Source: an uncultured Oscillospiraceae bacterium (GTDB lineage: Bacteria > Bacillota > Clostridia > Oscillospirales > Oscillospiraceae). From it: a DNA stretch of 9,531 nucleotides. Positions within the stretch are counted from its first letter, which is position 1. Each line of letters starts with the position of its first letter. Below the pieces are notes generated by a model that saw nothing but the letters and a program-made list of their open reading frames with translations, was not told the origin of the DNA and ran no database searches. The stretch lies in contig CALWWH010000052.1 in the NCBI GenBank assembly GCA_944385195.1, forward strand, positions 1 through 9,531, in the 5' to 3' direction. A program made the translations under genes and the position numbers. This document shows positions 6,436-9,531 of this stretch, piece by piece.

Positions 6436-7716
6436 ATGAAAAATCTGCATCCCGAGACCATCTGCCTCTACGGTGGCTATGCCCCCCAAAATGGGCAGCC
6501 GCGCCAGATTCCCATCATCCAGAGTACGACCTACAAGTATGAAACAGCCGAGGACATGGGAAAGCTCTTTGACCTGGAGGCAGATGGATATTTCTATACC
6601 CGCCTGCAAAACCCTACCAATGATGTAGTAGCCGCCCGCATCACGGCTCTTGAGGGTGGTGTGGCAGGCATGCTGACCTCCTCCGGCCAGGCTGCAAATC
6701 TCTATGCCATCGTGAATATCTGCAATGCCGGAGACCATGTGGTCTGCTCTGCCTCCATCTATGGCGGCACCTTTAACCTGTTTAGCGTCACGCTGCATAA
6801 TCTGGGCATCGACTTCACGTTTGTCGACCCTGATTGCAGCGAGGAAGAGCTCAACGCGGCCTTCCAGCCCAACACGAAGGCTGTCTTCGGCGAGACCATT
6901 GCCAACCCCGCTCTGACGGTGCTGGACATCGAAAAATTTGCCCATGCGGCCCATGCCCACGGTGTGCCCCTGATCGTGGATAACACCTTCGCCACGCCCA
7001 TCAATTGCCGCCCCTTTGCCTTTGGCTGCGATATTGTCACCCACTCCACCACAAAATATATGGATGGTCACGCCGCGGCCGTCGGCGGCGCCATCGTCGA
7101 CAGCGGCAACTTCGACTGGTTGGCCCACGCGGCGAAGTTCCCGGGCCTTACTACCCCTGACGAGAGCTATCACGGCAAGATCTATGCCGTTGACTTTGGA
7201 AAGGCGGGCTATATCACCAAGGCGACGGCCCATCTGATGCGCGACTTGGGCGCGGTTCCCTCCCCGCAGAACGCCTTTTTGCTGGGCCTGGGGCTTGAGA
7301 CCCTGGCGGTGCGCATGGAGCGCCACTGCGCCAACGCCCAGGCCATCGCCGAGTGGCTGGAGCAGCACGAGAAGGTCTCCTGGGTCAACTATCCCGGCCT
7401 GAAGAGCAGCCGCTACTACGCTCTGGCCCGGAAGTATATGCCCAAGGGCACCTGCGGCGTGATCTCCTTCGGAGTCAAAGGCGGCCGTGAGGCAGCCGTC
7501 ACATTCATGGATAGCCTGGAGCTGGCCAGCATCGTTACCCATGTGGCCGACAGCAAGACCTGCGTCCTCCACCCGGCCAGCACCACCCACCGCCAGATGA
7601 ATGACGCCCAGCTGGAAGCTGCGGGCGTCAAGCCCGATCTGGTTCGCCTGAGCGTGGGCATCGAGCACGTCGACGACATCATTGCGGACCTGGAGCAGGC
7701 CCTGGCAAAGGTTTAA
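6436..7716 (+). CDS. metY: O-acetylhomoserine sulfhydrylase (aminocarboxypropyltransferase), PLP enzyme
   Basis: A cytosolic Cys/Met-metabolism PLP enzyme (426 aa) that makes homocysteine from O-acetylhomoserine and sulfide for methionine synthesis. Visible hallmarks are YTRLQNPT (54-61, phosphate-binding Tyr/Arg from the neighbour subunit), SSGQAAN (82-88), VDNTFATP (181-188, D182 pairing with the pyridine N) and HSTTKYMDGH (203-212) with Schiff-base K207. The long segment FPGLTTPDESYHG, LRDLGA-like RDLGA, LGLETLAVRMERHCANA and VNYPGL is typical of MetY rather than cystathionine gamma-synthase or lyase. Length is normal. The ATG has GAGGTG 6 nt upstream and follows the lipoprotein stop by 22 bp, so it is probably read from the two-component operon. 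No SAM riboswitch fits in the gap. A terminator follows. Confidence 0.93.
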   Translation: MKNLHPETICLYGGYAPQNGQPRQIPIIQSTTYKYETAEDMGKLFDLEADGYFYTRLQNPTNDVVAARITALEGGVAGMLTSSGQAANLYAIVNICNAGDHVVCSASIYGGTFNLFSVTLHNLGIDFTFVDPDCSEEELNAAFQPNTKAVFGETIANPALTVLDIEKFAHAAHAHGVPLIVDNTFATPINCRPFAFGCDIVTHSTTKYMDGHAAAVGGAIVDSGNFDWLAHAAKFPGLTTPDESYHGKIYAVDFGKAGYITKATAHLMRDLGAVPSPQNAFLLGLGLETLAVRMERHCANAQAIAEWLEQHEKVSWVNYPGLKSSRYYALARKYMPKGTCGVISFGVKGGREAAVTFMDSLELASIVTHVADSKTCVLHPASTTHRQMNDAQLEAAGVKPDLVRLSVGIEHVDDIIADLEQALAKV

Positions 7717-7742
7717 AGGCAGACCTCTGCACGTAAACTGAA

Positions 7743-7789
7743 AAAAGCAGGAGAAACCATGTATCTTTTGGTTTCTCCTGCTTTTATTT
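7743..7789. terminator. Bidirectional intrinsic terminator between metY and the MATE gene
   Basis: Arms 7743-7758 and 7770-7785 form a perfect 16-bp inverted repeat with an 11-nt loop. TTTTATTT follows on the plus strand (7782-7789), and the A-run 7741-7746 gives six T on the minus strand, so it can end both the metY transcript and the convergent MATE transcript. The remaining 7790-7873 shows nothing further. Confidence 0.88.
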
Positions 7790-7873
7790 ACGCGAATAGG
7801 TTCTGCTGCGCTGTGTGTTGCCGCTTTCGGAACATCTGCGGGATTGCAGTATTTAGACAAACCTGGCACAAGC

Positions 7874-9265
7874 TCAGAGCGTTTTCTGTCGGGTCTGCTC
7901 CATCGGTTGCGCGTGCGCCGCTGAATCAAGAGGAGGCTTCACCTTCATCCAGTTCCCGCGGTAGTAGTAGGCGATGAACATGCCGCCGGTGAGGACCCAG
8001 CTCAGAGGGAAGCAGAGGAACAGTATCGTCATTTCGTGCCACATGGCCACGACGGTGAAGATCCACAAAATACGGAAGCCGCAGATGCCGCTGGCGGTCA
8101 ACAGCATGGGCTTGAAGGTATCGCCAACGCTGCGGCAGACGGCGGAGAAGATCTCGCAGGGGATGAACAGGGCGTAGCATCCGGTGATCAAGCGGATCAT
8201 CTGCGTGCCGTAACGGATGGTGGTTGGGTCATCCAGGAACAGATACAGCAGATACGGTCCGCCGGTGAGCATGAGGATGCTCAGCGCAAGGTCAAAGATG
8301 GCGTTCATGGCCAGGCCGTAGCGGACCGTGGCCTTCATCTGTTTGAGCTTCTGCGCGCCGTAGAACTGGCCGGCAAAGGTGGCGACAGTGGTGCCGAAAG
8401 CGCCGCTGGCCATCCAGCACATGGCGTCCAGCTTGGAGAAGGCAGTATAGGCTGCCATGACGTCGGTGCCGAAGGAGTTGATGCTGCTTTGAATGAGCAC
8501 GTTGGAAATGGCATACGTGGACGATTGAAAACCGGAGGGAATTCCGATCCGGACGATCTGCATCAGAATGCGGCGGTGGAATCGGATCTGGCGCAGCCGC
8601 AGCCTGTGCGGGCCGTCGGTCCGCAGCAGGACGAAGAGGACCATGCCTGCACTGACGGCCTGAGAGAGGATGGTTGCCAGCGCGGCCCCAAAGACCCCGA
8701 AGTCCAGCACCGCGACGAAGAGCAGATCCAGGACGATGTTGACAAAGCAGGCGCTGACGAGGAAGATCAGCGGGCGTCTGGAGTCGCCGATGGCCTGGAG
8801 GATACCCGCGCCGATGTTGTAGACGAGGTTTGGGATGATTCCGACGAAGTAGGTGACGAGATAGCGTTGCGCCTGCGGGAGCACCTCCTCCGGGGTGCCC
8901 ATCCAGCGCAAGGCAGTGCCGGCGAGGCTGATCCCCAATATGGTCAGCACAGCCCCGCCGGCGATGGACAGGGCCATGCCGGTATGTACCGCCTTGGAGA
9001 GGTTCTCGTGGTCCCCCGCGCCGAAGCACTGGGCGATGATTACGGTGGAGCCGCCCGCCAGGCCGACAAAGAAGCCCACCAGCAGATTGATCAGTGTGCC
9101 GGTGGAGCCGCCGACGGAGGCCAGAGCCACCTTGCCGACGTATTTGCCGACGACCATGGCGTCGATGGTGTTATAGAGTTGCTGGAAGAAGGCGCCCATT
9201 AGAATGGGCAGGAAATACAGCAGCATTTGCCGCCACAGGGGGCGGCCTTTCTGGGCGATAGGCAT
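7874..9265 (-). CDS. MATE family multidrug/sodium-type efflux transporter
   Basis: A 463-residue polytopic membrane protein with about 12 hydrophobic helices in two MatE halves. Each half carries family signatures: PILMGAFFQQLYNTIDAMVVG in the first helix region, ILQAIGDSRRPL near the end of the first half, and the equivalent VCRSVGDTFKPML near the end of the second. MATE proteins export cationic drugs or metabolites in exchange for Na+ or H+. The substrate here is unknown. The start is taken at ATG 9265, because GAGG (9277-9274) is 8 nt away. A GTG at 9271 in the same frame is only 2 nt from it. The gene follows a small membrane-protein gene by 21 bp on the same strand and ends towards the bidirectional terminator. 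The hydrophilic C-terminal tail (about 25 residues) is unremarkable. Confidence 0.92.
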   Translation of the reverse strand: MPIAQKGRPLWRQMLLYFLPILMGAFFQQLYNTIDAMVVGKYVGKVALASVGGSTGTLINLLVGFFVGLAGGSTVIIAQCFGAGDHENLSKAVHTGMALSIAGGAVLTILGISLAGTALRWMGTPEEVLPQAQRYLVTYFVGIIPNLVYNIGAGILQAIGDSRRPLIFLVSACFVNIVLDLLFVAVLDFGVFGAALATILSQAVSAGMVLFVLLRTDGPHRLRLRQIRFHRRILMQIVRIGIPSGFQSSTYAISNVLIQSSINSFGTDVMAAYTAFSKLDAMCWMASGAFGTTVATFAGQFYGAQKLKQMKATVRYGLAMNAIFDLALSILMLTGGPYLLYLFLDDPTTIRYGTQMIRLITGCYALFIPCEIFSAVCRSVGDTFKPMLLTASGICGFRILWIFTVVAMWHEMTILFLCFPLSWVLTGGMFIAYYYRGNWMKVKPPLDSAAHAQPMEQTRQKTL

Positions 9266-9286
9266 GGTCACGACCTCGGTATGGTT

Positions 9287-9531
9287 TTATTTTCGGCCCC
9301 GGAACTGCATCCAGCCGCCAAGGATTGCTGTTGCCAATCCCACGCCCTGGCCGAAGTACTGCACCGGGCCAGCCTGGGACAGCAAAGCGAAGACGGTGTC
9401 CGCCATGAGCATGCCGCCAAAGAGGGCGGTGGTGACGATGACTGCCGGGCGGTAGAACTGATAGACCAGCAGGCCTGCTGCGACGCCGATGACAGCGGCG
9501 GCAGCCCAGATCATCCAGCTCTCCATCCAGG
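9287..9531 (-). CDS. Small multi-pass membrane protein, N-terminus beyond the window
   Basis: The frame is open from the window edge to TAA at 9289-9287. The first visible Met is encoded at 9526-9524, but codons before it (TGG) remain open and no ribosome site fits in the 5 bases available, so the true start probably lies outside. About 80 residues are visible, with three hydrophobic stretches. They include LLVYQFYRPAVIVTTALFGG and a final ATAILGGWMQ helix ending in basic FRGRK. The Gly/Ala-rich helices with a YRPA-like turn loosely recall DUF4203/TMEM198-type proteins; this is a weak resemblance only. It is 21 bp upstream of the MATE gene and likely in its operon. Function unknown. Confidence 0.7.
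   Translation of the reverse strand, partial: WMESWMIWAAAAVIGVAAGLLVYQFYRPAVIVTTALFGGMLMADTVFALLSQAGPVQYFGQGVGLATAILGGWMQFRGRK

Noticed and set aside
6430..7929. Long open frame antisense to metY (499 codons)
   Set aside because: It is wholly opposite a clear PLP enzyme with intact motifs. It has no ribosome site or domain, and long antisense frames are common in GC-rich genes.
8036..9202. Long open frame antisense to the MATE gene (388 codons)
   Set aside because: Its product is rich in Gly, Asp, Glu and Gln with no recognisable fold. It mirrors the codon bias of the transporter gene on the other strand.

Overview
The window is chromosomal housekeeping DNA from a GC-rich member of the Firmicutes, most likely a gut Clostridia of the Oscillospiraceae/Ruminococcaceae type. 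This rests on protein style (a Clostridia-type PhoB/PhoR-like pair, a GerMN lipoprotein, a DacF-like carboxypeptidase and a DinF/NorM-type MATE exporter), strong AGGAGG ribosome sites, and GC-rich codons. It is inference; no rRNA or marker gene is present. I see no mobile element, CRISPR array, tRNA or rRNA.

Layout. (1) 47-819: a near-consensus promoter drives a thiamine pyrophosphokinase gene whose stop codon lies in the loop of a long terminator hairpin. (2) 865-2864, minus strand: a membrane-anchored D-Ala-D-Ala carboxypeptidase followed 10 bp later by a family 4 Fe-S uracil-DNA glycosylase. The carboxypeptidase stop codon is merged with the glycosylase ribosome site. (3) 2804-2999: a divergent control region. 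It holds two TGTCAACA direct repeats with 11-bp period, the spacing bound by OmpR/PhoB regulators, and one repeat contains the -35 box of the carboxypeptidase promoter. (4) 3000-7785, plus strand: response regulator, sensor kinase (26-bp overlap), lipoprotein with three GerMN-like repeats (ATGA overlap), then metY after 22 bp, ending at a 16-bp bidirectional terminator. (5) 7874-9531, minus strand: a MATE exporter preceded by the end of a small membrane protein that runs off the window.

How the genes may work together. The response regulator, kinase and lipoprotein form one translationally coupled unit, facing away from a cell-wall enzyme across a shared operator-like region. The arrangement recalls the actinobacterial MtrA-MtrB-LpqB set (regulator, kinase, GerMN lipoprotein), which controls envelope and division functions. 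A reasonable hypothesis is an envelope-sensing system with the carboxypeptidase as a target and the triple-GerMN lipoprotein as accessory sensor or modulator. metY (sulfur assimilation into homocysteine) may be co-transcribed by proximity alone. The thiamine, DNA-repair and exporter genes look like independent housekeeping units.
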